From Amycolatopsis thermophila (GTDB lineage: Bacteria > Actinomycetota > Actinomycetes > Mycobacteriales > Pseudonocardiaceae), in contig NZ_JAUSUT010000001.1 of assembly GCF_030814215.1 (NCBI RefSeq), positions 3,410,001-3,474,000 on the forward strand: 64,000 bases of DNA. The letters run 5' to 3'. Below, one piece after another: positions 51,119 to 59,211 of the stretch. A program made the translations under genes and the position numbers. A model generated the notes under the pieces. The model saw only the letters and a program-made list of their open reading frames with translations. It was not told where the DNA came from and ran no database searches. Within the stretch, counting starts at the first letter, position 1; each line of letters begins with the position of its first letter.

Positions 51119-53281
51119 TTACGTGTTCTGCACCACCGCCTTGGCGGATCCGAGTGTGCTGGCCACTGCCGCGAGCGCGATCAGGGCGGTCACGCCGTGC
51201 ACCGCGACCGTGACCGGATGGGCCGCCGTCAGCAGCGCCGGAACGCAGGCCACCCCGGTCACGATCCAGGTGCTGCGTGCTCCGCTGAGCCCTGTCCGCA
51301 CCGTGTGCAGGAGGAATACCCCGATCAGCAGCTGGATAAGGTTCTGGATCGGATCGATCGGCAGGCCGATGATGGTGCCCTTGTCGCCGCCGAACCGCGT
51401 CAGCGCGAACCCGAACAGCCCGACGGCCGCGAACCCGGTGCCCAGCACGGTGGCGGCGTGGGCGAGCCAGCCGCCGGAGCTCGGGTGCACGGCGACCGGG
51501 ACGGCGGTGTCGCGCGGGTGGCGTTCGAACCACCAGAACACCATCAGCGCCGGGACCGCGAGCAGGGCCAGGGCGAACCAGGTGCGCGGGCCGGCGAGCC
51601 AGGTGAAGATCGCGGACGGGTGGTCGGGCAGGTAGACCAGGGCGACGACGAGCAGCATCGCGGCGAGGAAGCCCAGGTAGAGGCTCATCGGGGCGCGCAT
51701 CGCGAGGCGGGCCACCCCGGCGAAACGGGTGGTGAGGCGGGCCAGCGGCTTCGCGGCGAGCCCCAGCAGGCCGATCTGCGCGGCGCCGAGCAGGAGCACC
51801 GGCAGGACGGGCGCGGACAGCGCGGGTGGCGCGCCCGGGGCGCCGAGCAGGTCGCGGCTGACTCCGCCGAGGGTGGTGAGCAGGACGAGCCCGGTGATGC
51901 CCGCCGCCGTGACCGCGGCCAGGAGCAGGCGGTGGGACGTGCTGATGCGCCTGAAGGCGACCTGCTGGGCGAGCAGGGCCAGGCCGAACGCGGCGAGGTA
52001 ACGCGGGATCGATGAGCCCAGGATGTGGGCGGCCAGTTCGGCCAGGAGCACGAACGCGCACAGGCCGAGCGCGGACGCCGCGGCGGCGCGCCGGTGCAGG
52101 GCGAGCATGAGCGGCGTGGCGACCACCGTGAGCAGGTAGATGCCCAGCAGCCACAGCGGGTGCAGCGCGATGCGCATCATCGCCGCGTTGGTGCCCTCCG
52201 GGATGCCCAGCAGTTCGAGCGCGAGGGGGACGACCAGCACCACGACGACGAAGATCAGGGCCGGGCGCAGGAGCCAGCTCGCGCGGTGGGCGAGGTACTG
52301 GCGGTACCCGCCGCCGCTGTCCCTGGTCGCGCGCCAGCCCGCGGCGTTGGCCCGGCCACCGGCGAAGAAGAAGACCGGGGCGAGCTGGGCCACCCAGGTG
52401 AACGGCCACAGCCACTCGGCGCTCGCGCCGGCCCACCGGGCCAGCGCGATGGCCGATTCGCCCAGGATGAGCAGGACAAGGCTGGCGGCCCCGAGCGTGA
52501 CCCACGGGGACAGCGGCGCGGGCTCGACGGGCGCGCGTTCCGGCGTCGGTGACGCGATGCGGGCGTGCCGGTGCTGGAGCCAGCCGCGGAGGCGGAAGAT
52601 CAGGAGGCACCCGATCACGGCGACACCCGCGAGGAGCGGGCCGATCGGGTCGCCGACCGGTGGCCCCCACCGCTGGTGCCAGGAGTTCACGACGAGACCG
52701 GCGGAGTAGAGGTTCGCCATGACGCGGCACGTGCGCGGCGAGTCCATCGGGTTGATGTCGCACGTCGCGTGCATGTCGGTGGACAGCCGCTGGTCGAGGG
52801 CCTCGCGGATCTCCGGGCCGAGCGGGTGCCCGACGGCGGCCGCGTAGCGGAGGAGGTCGTAGCCGAGGTCGTGGGCCTTGCAGGGGACGCCGAAGTCCCA
52901 TTTCGTGTTGTCGTCGCCCCAGGGGGTCGAGCAGCCGCCGTCGGTGTGGACGGCGCGCACCGTGCCGTCCCGCGCCTGCTGCCGCCCGGGGACGACGCCG
53001 GTGACCCGGGTGAAGTCGGCGGGCAGGAGCGCGAGGGCGGTCGGTTCCGGGCCCGGGTGGACAAGCGCCTCGATCGCCCGCTGGGCCGCGAGGGCGCCAC
53101 CGGTCGGCGGGCCCTGGTCCGGCGGCGTGGCGGGCCGCGAGGCGACGAACCCGAAGGCGACGACGGCCAGCGACAGGAGGAGCAGCCAGGCGGACGTGGC
53201 CAGGCGGCGGCGCACCCGCGGCGGCGTCGGTGAGTCCGGCACGGGCGGCGGGTGTTCGGTGAGGGTCGCTGGACTGATCAT
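51119..53281 (-). CDS. Phospholipase A2 - acyltransferase-3-like membrane fusion protein
   Basis: About 720 residues. One membrane helix (residues 27-50) leads to an extracytoplasmic domain with GGCSTPWGDDNTKWDFGVPC and KAHDLGYDLLRYA; C-x-x-HD-x-x-YD with His/Asp near 137-138 is the prokaryotic phospholipase A2 signature. Cysteines in CDINP and RTCRVMANLYSAGL complete its disulfides. From residue 190 to the end there are about 12 membrane helices resembling an acyltransferase-3 domain (WLWPFTWVAQLAPVFFFAGG, HPLWLLGIYLL) and a DUF4383-like tail (IIGLPIDPIQNLIQLLIGVF). ATG 53281, GGGAG upstream. The pairing suggests lipid deacylation and acyl transfer by one protein. Confidence 0.8.
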   Translation of the reverse strand: MISPATLTEHPPPVPDSPTPPRVRRRLATSAWLLLLSLAVVAFGFVASRPATPPDQGPPTGGALAAQRAIEALVHPGPEPTALALLPADFTRVTGVVPGRQQARDGTVRAVHTDGGCSTPWGDDNTKWDFGVPCKAHDLGYDLLRYAAAVGHPLGPEIREALDQRLSTDMHATCDINPMDSPRTCRVMANLYSAGLVVNSWHQRWGPPVGDPIGPLLAGVAVIGCLLIFRLRGWLQHRHARIASPTPERAPVEPAPLSPWVTLGAASLVLLILGESAIALARWAGASAEWLWPFTWVAQLAPVFFFAGGRANAAGWRATRDSGGGYRQYLAHRASWLLRPALIFVVVVLVVPLALELLGIPEGTNAAMMRIALHPLWLLGIYLLTVVATPLMLALHRRAAAASALGLCAFVLLAELAAHILGSSIPRYLAAFGLALLAQQVAFRRISTSHRLLLAAVTAAGITGLVLLTTLGGVSRDLLGAPGAPPALSAPVLPVLLLGAAQIGLLGLAAKPLARLTTRFAGVARLAMRAPMSLYLGFLAAMLLVVALVYLPDHPSAIFTWLAGPRTWFALALLAVPALMVFWWFERHPRDTAVPVAVHPSSGGWLAHAATVLGTGFAAVGLFGFALTRFGGDKGTIIGLPIDPIQNLIQLLIGVFLLHTVRTGLSGARSTWIVTGVACVPALLTAAHPVTVAVHGVTALIALAAVASTLGSAKAVVQNT

Positions 53282-53473
53282 CGTCTCCCAGAGTGGCAGG
53301 GGAGCGGCCTCGGCGGCCACCAGGGAATTCCCTGATCGTGGTTTCTCGGCGGCGACACTCTAGTGGGTGAGGGGGTCGCGGTTGCCGGGTTGGGGTTGGG
53401 GGTGGGGAGGAAGTGGCTGGTCAGGGGCGTGGTGGGCGCGGGTGGGTTGGTGGGGTGGCCCGGTGGCGGGTGT

Positions 53474-53539
53474 GTGAGTGGGCCGGCGGTGGTTGGTGAG
53501 TGGCCCGGTGGTGGTTGGTGAGTGGCCCGGTGGTGGGTT
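53474..53539. repeat. Three tandem 22-bp units
   Basis: GTGAGTGGCCCGGTGGTGGT plus TG repeats at 53474, 53496 and 53518 with few changes. It is the most regular part of a G/T-rich gene-free stretch (53360-54024) whose plus strand otherwise shows only diverged words and no gene. Confidence 0.85.
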
Positions 53540-54024
53540 CGCGGGTGGTCGGCTGACGCGTACCGGGTGCGAGTGGGTCAGTGCTGGGCGTGGGTGGACC
53601 GGGGCCGTAAGTCGAGCTTTCGTGCCCCGTGGGTGCGCTCCTCGTGAGGACACGCGTGGGCCCTTGGTGGGCACACCGGCGGCCCGGTCGTGCAGGTGCG
53701 AATCGACCCGCGGGGGTTGGTACGAGCGGAACCTGGCTGGCCTCTGCGGGCGTGCCTGGCGCGGGGCCCGAGCGGAGCGTGGTTCCGGTTCGCGTGGCCC
53801 CTGCGTGGGGAGCGTGGCGCCGGCTCGGGTCGGTGGTGCGTGGGTCCGCGCGACTGGACCGCTCGTGGTCGACGATGGCAATCGTGGTGGGCGGTGGCCG
53901 GCGCTCGGCGGTGGTCCAACGGCACGCACTTGATCGGGCAGGTCGTGTGCGTGCGAAGTAAAGGGTGGGTGAGTGGGACGCGCGTGAATGTGCGAAAGGA
54001 CCAGTGGACGCCATTCCGAGGCGA

Positions 54025-54820
54025 GTGAAGCTCGTCGTAACCGCACGAAGGGGCTTCGTCATAACCGCACGAAGGGGCTTGTCGTGACCGTGCGAAGGGC
54101 CATCTGGTAATCGGGCCGCGGGTATCTCGTGGCCGCGCGATGCGGCTTCTCGTAACCGCGATCGTGGGCATCTCGAAACTGCATCGGAGGGCATCTCGTG
54201 GCGCACGAAGGGATATCTCGTAACTGCGCCGGATGCCACCTCGGGGACTCGCGAAGGGGGATCTCGTGACCGCGGCGGTCGGCATCTCGGGACCGCACTG
54301 ATGGGCGTCTGGCGGCCGCGGCGGTGGGCGTCTGGGGACTGCACTGGTGGGCGTCTGGCGGCCGCGGCGGTGGGCGTCTGGGGACTGCACTGGTGGGCAT
54401 CTGGCGGCCGCGGCGGTGGGCGTCTGGGGACTGCACTGGTGGGCATCTGGCGGCCGCGGCGGTGGGCGTCTGGGGACTGCACTGGTGGGCATCTGGCGGC
54501 CGCGGCGGTGGGCGTCTGGGGACTGCACCGGTGGGCATCTGGCGGCCACGGCGGTGGGCGTCCGGGGACCGCACCAGTGGGCATCTGGGGGCGGCGCCGG
54601 TGGGCGTCTTGGGGATTGCGGCGGTGGGCATCTGGGGACCGCCCCAGTGGGCATCTCATGACCGTGCCGGTGGGATCTCCAGACCGCACCGATGGGCATG
54701 GCATCTCGTGGCCGCACGAGTGGGCACCTCAAACAGCCCGAAGTGGGCATCTCGGAACCGCACGAAGTGGCACCTCGAAACCGCGCCCTGGCCACCTCGC
54801 GACCGCCCACACGGACCACA
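54025..54820. repeat. 23-bp minisatellite, about 34 units, with a 46-bp higher-order core
   Basis: Outer units follow GGGCATCTCGTGACCGCACG plus AAGT and are diverged. In the core, 54303-54578, two forms alternate strictly: GGGCGTCTGGCGGCCGCGGC-GGT and GGGCGTCTGGGGACTGCACT-GGT, six dimers of 46 bp, nearly identical. Homogenised centre and decayed flanks are what unequal exchange produces. No gene is supported on either strand. Confidence 0.9.
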
Positions 54821-54844
54821 CACCCGCCCGACACGAGCCCGGCA

Positions 54845-56179
54845 TCAGTGGCTGATGTGTTTTACCTCACGCACCGGCGGTGGAGTCTCCCGGCCGGAGC
54901 GGGCGATCCGCACCTGGTTGCGACCGCCCTCCTTCGCCTCGTAGACGGCCGCGTCGGCGGCTTGCATCAGCACCGGCAGGGTGTCCCCGTGGTCGGGGTA
55001 CACCGCCACGCCGATCGACGCCGTCCGTTCGGACACCAGCGTCTGGTCGCCGCGCTTGTTGGTCGTCACGATGCGCAACCCGGCCACCGCCGAGCGGATT
55101 CGCTCTCCTGCGACCGTCGCGGCCGCCTGATCGGTGTCCGGCAGCAGCACGAGGAACTCCTCGCCCCCGAAGCGGCCCACCACATCGCTCGGGCGCGTCA
55201 CCTCGTCCAGCAGCTGCGCCAGGTTCCGCAGCACATCGTCGCCCGCCGGATGGCCGAACGTGTCGTTGATCCACTTGAAGTGGTCCAGGTCGATCATCAG
55301 GATCGCCAGCGGATCGGCGGCCTTGGTCGCCCGGGTCAGCGCCCGCTCGGCCGACTCCGTCCACCCGCGCATGTTCGCGACCTGCGTCTTCGGGTCGGTA
55401 CGCACGTCGGCCTGCAGCTGCTCGATCTCGGCGAGGCGGTTGAACACCACCGTCACCACAGCCATGATCGCGACGGCCGGCGGCATGATCACCAGCAGGA
55501 TCGCCGTCACCGCACCGAGGCCGATCGTGATCGCCTCGAGCACGTTGTCCGCCGGGCTGCCCAGCACGCTCCGCGCGTTCGCGTTCTCCGGCGCGGACAA
55601 CGCGATGACCGTCCCGATGTAGAGGATCTGCACCACCTCGTACACCAGCCCGGCCACCAGCATCCAGCCGAACTCCACCAGCGACGCGCCCAGGCCCAGC
55701 GAACCCCAGTCGTGCGGGCCGAGCGCCACGAACACCTGGTGGGCGAGCGTTGCGGCCAGCATGTGGGCCACCGTCGAGTACACGAAGTTGTGCGCGGGCC
55801 GCCGCGCGACGAACCAGCGCTGGGCCCGCACCAGGCCCACGACGAAGATCGTCAACGGCACCGGAAGAATAATCGCGGCCGGCACGATCCAGACCGCGGT
55901 CAGGTCGATCAGGACCCGGCCGCCCGCATTTCGCCTCCGTTCCTCCTGCCGGCGGGTGAGTTGAATGTGCGCCGTCGCACCGGCGGTGAGAATCGCGAAC
56001 CGCAGCCAATCGAGACCGCTCGGCGCGCTCGCGTTCACGAATGCGACGACGAGCCACGCGAGCGCAATCAGCTCGGAGACGAGCAGGAATGCGATGAATC
56101 GTTTCGGCCGGCGCCACAATGTCCAATTGCGCGGCGACATGGCGCGGCGCGTACCCGACGCATCACGCTTTGTGTTCAC
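54845..56179 (-). CDS. Membrane-bound diguanylate cyclase (GGDEF)
   Basis: About 444 residues from GTG 56179 (GAGAGG upstream; ATG 56140 and further starts are possible). Residues 25-250 contain about seven membrane helices (FIAFLLVSELIALAWLVVAF, VWIVPAAIILPVPLTIFVVG and others). The catalytic domain has DPLAILMIDLDHFKWINDTFGH, the active site GGEEF at about 337-341, and an RPSD inhibitory site five residues before it, so c-di-GMP made from two GTP should feed back. ASIGVAVYPDHG and DAAVYEAKEGGRNQ complete the domain. The sensory membrane part is unassigned. Confidence 0.92.
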   Translation of the reverse strand: MNTKRDASGTRRAMSPRNWTLWRRPKRFIAFLLVSELIALAWLVVAFVNASAPSGLDWLRFAILTAGATAHIQLTRRQEERRRNAGGRVLIDLTAVWIVPAAIILPVPLTIFVVGLVRAQRWFVARRPAHNFVYSTVAHMLAATLAHQVFVALGPHDWGSLGLGASLVEFGWMLVAGLVYEVVQILYIGTVIALSAPENANARSVLGSPADNVLEAITIGLGAVTAILLVIMPPAVAIMAVVTVVFNRLAEIEQLQADVRTDPKTQVANMRGWTESAERALTRATKAADPLAILMIDLDHFKWINDTFGHPAGDDVLRNLAQLLDEVTRPSDVVGRFGGEEFLVLLPDTDQAAATVAGERIRSAVAGLRIVTTNKRGDQTLVSERTASIGVAVYPDHGDTLPVLMQAADAAVYEAKEGGRNQVRIARSGRETPPPVREVKHISH

Positions 56180-56489
56180 CTCGGCCCTCTCGGGCGCGGC
56201 CTGGTGGGGTACGGAATTTCGCTCCTCGATGGACTCAACGCCCTCCCTGCGGCCCGGATCGCCGTGGAGTGTAGGCGATCGCCGACGCGTGTGCGGCAGA
56301 GGCACCGCCTCACCTTCCCTCGACATCGCGTACCGCCGCCGGGTAACTTTGCTGTGCCCGGAACGACGCCGGGTACTTTCCATCAACAGGTATCATCTCA
56401 CCGCACGCGAAGCGCTGCGTACCTCCGCCACGAGCGGTAGTCCCGGCGTGCCGCGTACGGACCACAGGCACCGAATGGAGGTGTTCCTC
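56180..56489. promoter_or_regulatory. Upstream region of diguanylate cyclase and micro-ORF cluster
   Basis: No gene of normal size. Two direct copies of GCCGGGTA(A)CTTT lie near 56337 and 56367, 29 bp apart, possibly a binding site or promoter element for the minus-strand cyclase gene. TATCAT at 56391-56396 could be a -10 box for plus-strand transcription into the micro-ORFs, but no good -35 is seen. Confidence 0.35.
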
Positions 56490-56510
56490 GTGTCTGACCG
56501 CGACTTCTGA
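56490..56510 (+). CDS. Micro-ORF 1, peptide M-S-D-R-D-F
   Basis: GTG TCT GAC CGC GAC TTC TGA, with GGAGG eight bases before GTG. An in-frame ATG at 56475 would extend it by five codons (MEVFL). It is the first of three tandem copies. Too short for any family; the claim rests on repetition, conserved spacing and mainly synonymous change. Confidence 0.5.
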   Translation: MSDRDF

Positions 56511-56562
56511 TACTCCTGCCTGAATCGGGTTCGTTTTCCTTGCCGTGGGAGAGGTGTTCGCC

Positions 56563-56583
56563 GTGCGCGACCGTGACTTCTGA
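56563..56583 (+). CDS. Micro-ORF 2, peptide M-R-D-R-D-F
   Basis: GTG CGC GAC CGT GAC TTC TGA, 73 bp after copy 1, with GAGAGG eight bases before GTG. CGC/CGT differ silently from copy 1 in the fourth codon while the second codon changes Ser to Arg. Confidence 0.5.
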   Translation: MRDRDF

Positions 56584-56634
56584 GCGTCCGAGATTCGTGT
56601 TTGTTTCCGTCCCAAAAACGGGAGGTGAATGGTT

Positions 56635-56655
56635 GTGCGCGACCGTGACTTCTGA
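56635..56655 (+). CDS. Micro-ORF 3, peptide M-R-D-R-D-F
   Basis: GTG CGC GAC CGT GAC TTC TGA, 72 bp after copy 2, with GGGAGG eight bases before GTG; ATG GTT precedes it in frame. The intervening spacers of copies 2 and 3 are recognisably related (GATTCG-GTTTGTTTCC-type words), so the whole cassette was duplicated. Confidence 0.5.
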   Translation: MRDRDF

Positions 56656-56685
56656 TCTTCTGAATGCCGCGACGGCCGCCGGCCG

Positions 56686-57903
56686 TCAGTCCGAGCCGGC
56701 CGCATCGCTGCCCGACCCCAGCACTCGTCCCCACGACACCGCGAGGGGCACGCCGAGGACCACCCCGGCCGCGCCCGCGATCATGATGGCGGTGGTCGCC
56801 GCGCCCGACCATTGCGCGACCACGCCGCCGATCGCCACGCCGACACCCTGCGCGACCCGCAGGCCGGTGCGGTACAGCCCGCCCGCCCCGCCACGAAGCT
56901 CGTTGGGCACCCACGTGATGAACGTGGCGCCGACGGTGACGATGTACGCGCCCGCCGCCCCGGCGAGCGCGAGGACGACCAGGGCCAGGACGAGGTCCGG
57001 CCGCAGCCCGAACGCGAGCAGCAGCGCCGTCGGGACGACCGCGAGCACGCCGACGGACCGCCGGCGGGCCGGGGCCGAGACGTAGCGGGACAGCAGGAAC
57101 ACGCCGAGGGCGAACCCCAGCGGGTCCGCTGCCAGCAGCCACCCCACGGCCTGATCGGGTGCCCCGATCTCCCGCGCCAGCGGGGCGGCCAGCCCCGCGG
57201 GGACCATCGCGAGGCCGACCAGCCAGGACAGGCCGAGCAGCACGCGCAGGCGGCGCTGCCGGGCGGCCCATGAGATCGCGCCGAACCACGAGCCGTCGCC
57301 GTCGCCCGCGGCCGGCCGCGCACGCACCCAGTGGTGCAGTGCGAGCGCGCTGATCGCGAACGTCAGCGCGTCCAGGGCCAGTGCCAGCGACGGGCCCGCG
57401 GCCGTGACGATGACGCCGCCCAGCGCCAGACCGAGCAGCATCGTGGTGTTGGTGGTGATGCCGCGGATGTCCTGGCTGCGCAGGTACAGCTCGTCGTCGG
57501 TGAAGATCTCCCTGGTCAGGGCGTTCTGCGCGGCGTTGGCCGGCGCACCGGCCAGCCGGGCGAGCATGACCAGGACGCACAGCCCGACCACCGGCATGCC
57601 CGGCAGGGCCATCACGCCGATGAAGAGCGCCTGCAGCAGGGCCGTCGCGACGAGGATCGTGCGGCGCGGGTAGCGGTCGGCCAGCTGGGCCAGACCCAGC
57701 CCGCCGGCCAGCGCCGGCAGGAAGGTGAGCCCGTAGGCGACGGCGGACCACAGCGCCGAGCCGGTGCGGTGGTAGACGGTGAGAGCCAGCGCCACCGTGG
57801 TGAGCTGGTCGCCGAGCACCGACTGGGCCTCGGCCAGCCACACGGTGCGGAACTCGCGGTTCGCGAGCGCCGCACGCATGGATGGGCGAGTCGTGGTCTT
57901 CAC
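56686..57903 (-). CDS. MFS transporter, drug-efflux type
   Basis: 405 residues, about 12 helices. EFRTVWLAEAQSVLGDQLTTVALALTVYHRTGS and LAQLADRYPRRTILVATALLQAL are the MFS opening with the cytoplasmic loop 2-3 motif; LYLRSQDIRGITTNTTMLLGLALGG and TGLRVAQGVGVAIGGVVAQWSG match the MFS_3/enterobactin-exporter-like group. Probably proton-driven export of a small molecule. GTG 57903 with GGGAGAGG upstream. 57904-58314 between it and the SDR gene holds two divergent promoter regions, an AT-richer patch near 58060-58130, and a solo GTGAGCGGACCGTTCG motif at 58190. Confidence 0.85.
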   Translation of the reverse strand: MKTTTRPSMRAALANREFRTVWLAEAQSVLGDQLTTVALALTVYHRTGSALWSAVAYGLTFLPALAGGLGLAQLADRYPRRTILVATALLQALFIGVMALPGMPVVGLCVLVMLARLAGAPANAAQNALTREIFTDDELYLRSQDIRGITTNTTMLLGLALGGVIVTAAGPSLALALDALTFAISALALHHWVRARPAAGDGDGSWFGAISWAARQRRLRVLLGLSWLVGLAMVPAGLAAPLAREIGAPDQAVGWLLAADPLGFALGVFLLSRYVSAPARRRSVGVLAVVPTALLLAFGLRPDLVLALVVLALAGAAGAYIVTVGATFITWVPNELRGGAGGLYRTGLRVAQGVGVAIGGVVAQWSGAATTAIMIAGAAGVVLGVPLAVSWGRVLGSGSDAAGSD

Positions 57904-58314
57904 ACCTCTCCCCACTTCCCCCTCGTCGGGTGGCCGCCTGCGCTCACTGACTCTGTCGCTGGACACCCGGTTCCTGTGACGGCGGTCACCGATGTGACAC
58001 ATTCCGCGACGTTCAGTATGACGCTCACTACACGCAGGCGAACAGTCACAGCGCGACGGTATCGCTTTATTGGGCCCGTACGGTCGTAGACCTTCTTACT
58101 TTCGGATTACGACGAACGGTGGAAAGTTTCTCCTTCCGTGATCGGCGGTGGGGTCAGCCCGGCCGATCAGACGTCACTCGTTCAGCGCAGTGAGCGGACC
58201 GTTCGTCGGCGGGCGGTCACCACGGGCGCCGCGAGCGCGAACACTGGACTCACAGGCCGGGAGACAGCCGAGGACGGGCTGGAGCTCGGGGACCGGCCGG
58301 TGGGGAGTGGAAGC

Positions 58315-59208
58315 ATGAGCAGGTTGATGGAGGACCGGGCGGTCGTGGTGACCGGTGCCGGCCGGGGTCTGGGGGAGGCGTTCGCCGTGCACCTCGCGCA
58401 GGCCGGCGCGGCGGTCGTGGTCAACGACATCGATGCTGACCTGGCCGAACGCACCGCAGCGAACATCCGGCAGCACGGCGGGCGGGCGGTGGCCAGCGGG
58501 CACACCGTCACCGATCCGGCGCAGGCCCAGGCGATGGTCGACCTGTGCGTGTCCGAATTCGGCGCCATCGACGGGCTGGTGAACAACGCCGGGCTGAACT
58601 ACGAGGCCCTGCCCTGGGAGGAGGACGTCGACGAGGTGCGCCAACTCGTCGAGGTCAACGTCCTGGGCGTGATGTACACCGGGATCGCCGCCGTGAAGGC
58701 CATGGTCGCCCGGGGCCGTGGCGGGTCGATCGTCAACATCTCTTCCGGCGCCTCGCTCGGCCAGCGCAAGCTCGGCGTGTACGCGGCGAGCAAAGGCGCT
58801 GTGGCGTCGCTCACCTACTCGTGGGCACTCGATTTGGAAGATTCGGGCATCCGGGTGAACGCTGTCTGCCCACTGGCCCACACCCGGATGGTCTGGACGT
58901 CGGAGCGGTCGCTGCGCAACTGTCCCCCTGATCGGACGCCGTCGCGGATCGCCCCCGTCGTGCTGTTCCTGCTCAGCGACGACGCCGAGGGCATCACAGG
59001 CCAGCTCGTCCGGTGCAACGGCCCGCAGCTGCACATCGTCGGCCAGCCGTACCTGAAGGCGCCGATCCTCGAGCGGCAGACGTGGGACACCGAGACCGTG
59101 CGGGAGGCGTTCGACGAGGTGTTCAGCGCCCACCTCGAGCCCTACGGCCTGGAGAAGCGTGTTCCACCGCGCCTGCGCAAGTGGACCACGCCCCTCCGGT
59201 CGGCCTGA
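58315..59208 (+). CDS. Short-chain dehydrogenase/reductase
   Basis: 297 residues. Cofactor motif TGAGRGLG (13-20), NNAG in DGLVNNAGLNYEA, Ser in NISSGAS and the catalytic Tyr156/Lys160 in VYAASKGAV. The C-terminal 70 residues after the usual SDR end (IVGQPYLKAPILERQTWDTE, VFSAHLEPYGLEKRVPPRLR) are an extension, as in SDRs of the hydroxysteroid/2-hydroxycyclohexanecarboxyl group. ATG 58315 with GGGGAG upstream. It ends 3 bp from the convergent acyl-CoA ligase gene. Confidence 0.88.
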   Translation: MSRLMEDRAVVVTGAGRGLGEAFAVHLAQAGAAVVVNDIDADLAERTAANIRQHGGRAVASGHTVTDPAQAQAMVDLCVSEFGAIDGLVNNAGLNYEALPWEEDVDEVRQLVEVNVLGVMYTGIAAVKAMVARGRGGSIVNISSGASLGQRKLGVYAASKGAVASLTYSWALDLEDSGIRVNAVCPLAHTRMVWTSERSLRNCPPDRTPSRIAPVVLFLLSDDAEGITGQLVRCNGPQLHIVGQPYLKAPILERQTWDTETVREAFDEVFSAHLEPYGLEKRVPPRLRKWTTPLRSA

Positions 59209-59211
59209 CGC

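Noticed and set aside
54025..54820. CRISPR array
   Set aside because: Units are directly adjacent without unique spacers of regular length, and no cas gene is in the window.
54301..54944. Plus-strand and minus-strand long repeat proteins across the 23-bp array
   Set aside because: All six frames are open there; alternation of unit types and decay at the flanks do not respect codons, and 23 is not a multiple of three.
56180..56489. c-di-GMP or c-di-AMP riboswitch before the diguanylate cyclase
   Set aside because: I could not find the conserved core sequences of either class; only two short direct repeats are visible.
56490..56655. Biarylitide-type RiPP precursor cluster
   Set aside because: The peptides lack the M-R-Y-Y/L-H pattern and no cytochrome P450 gene lies nearby.
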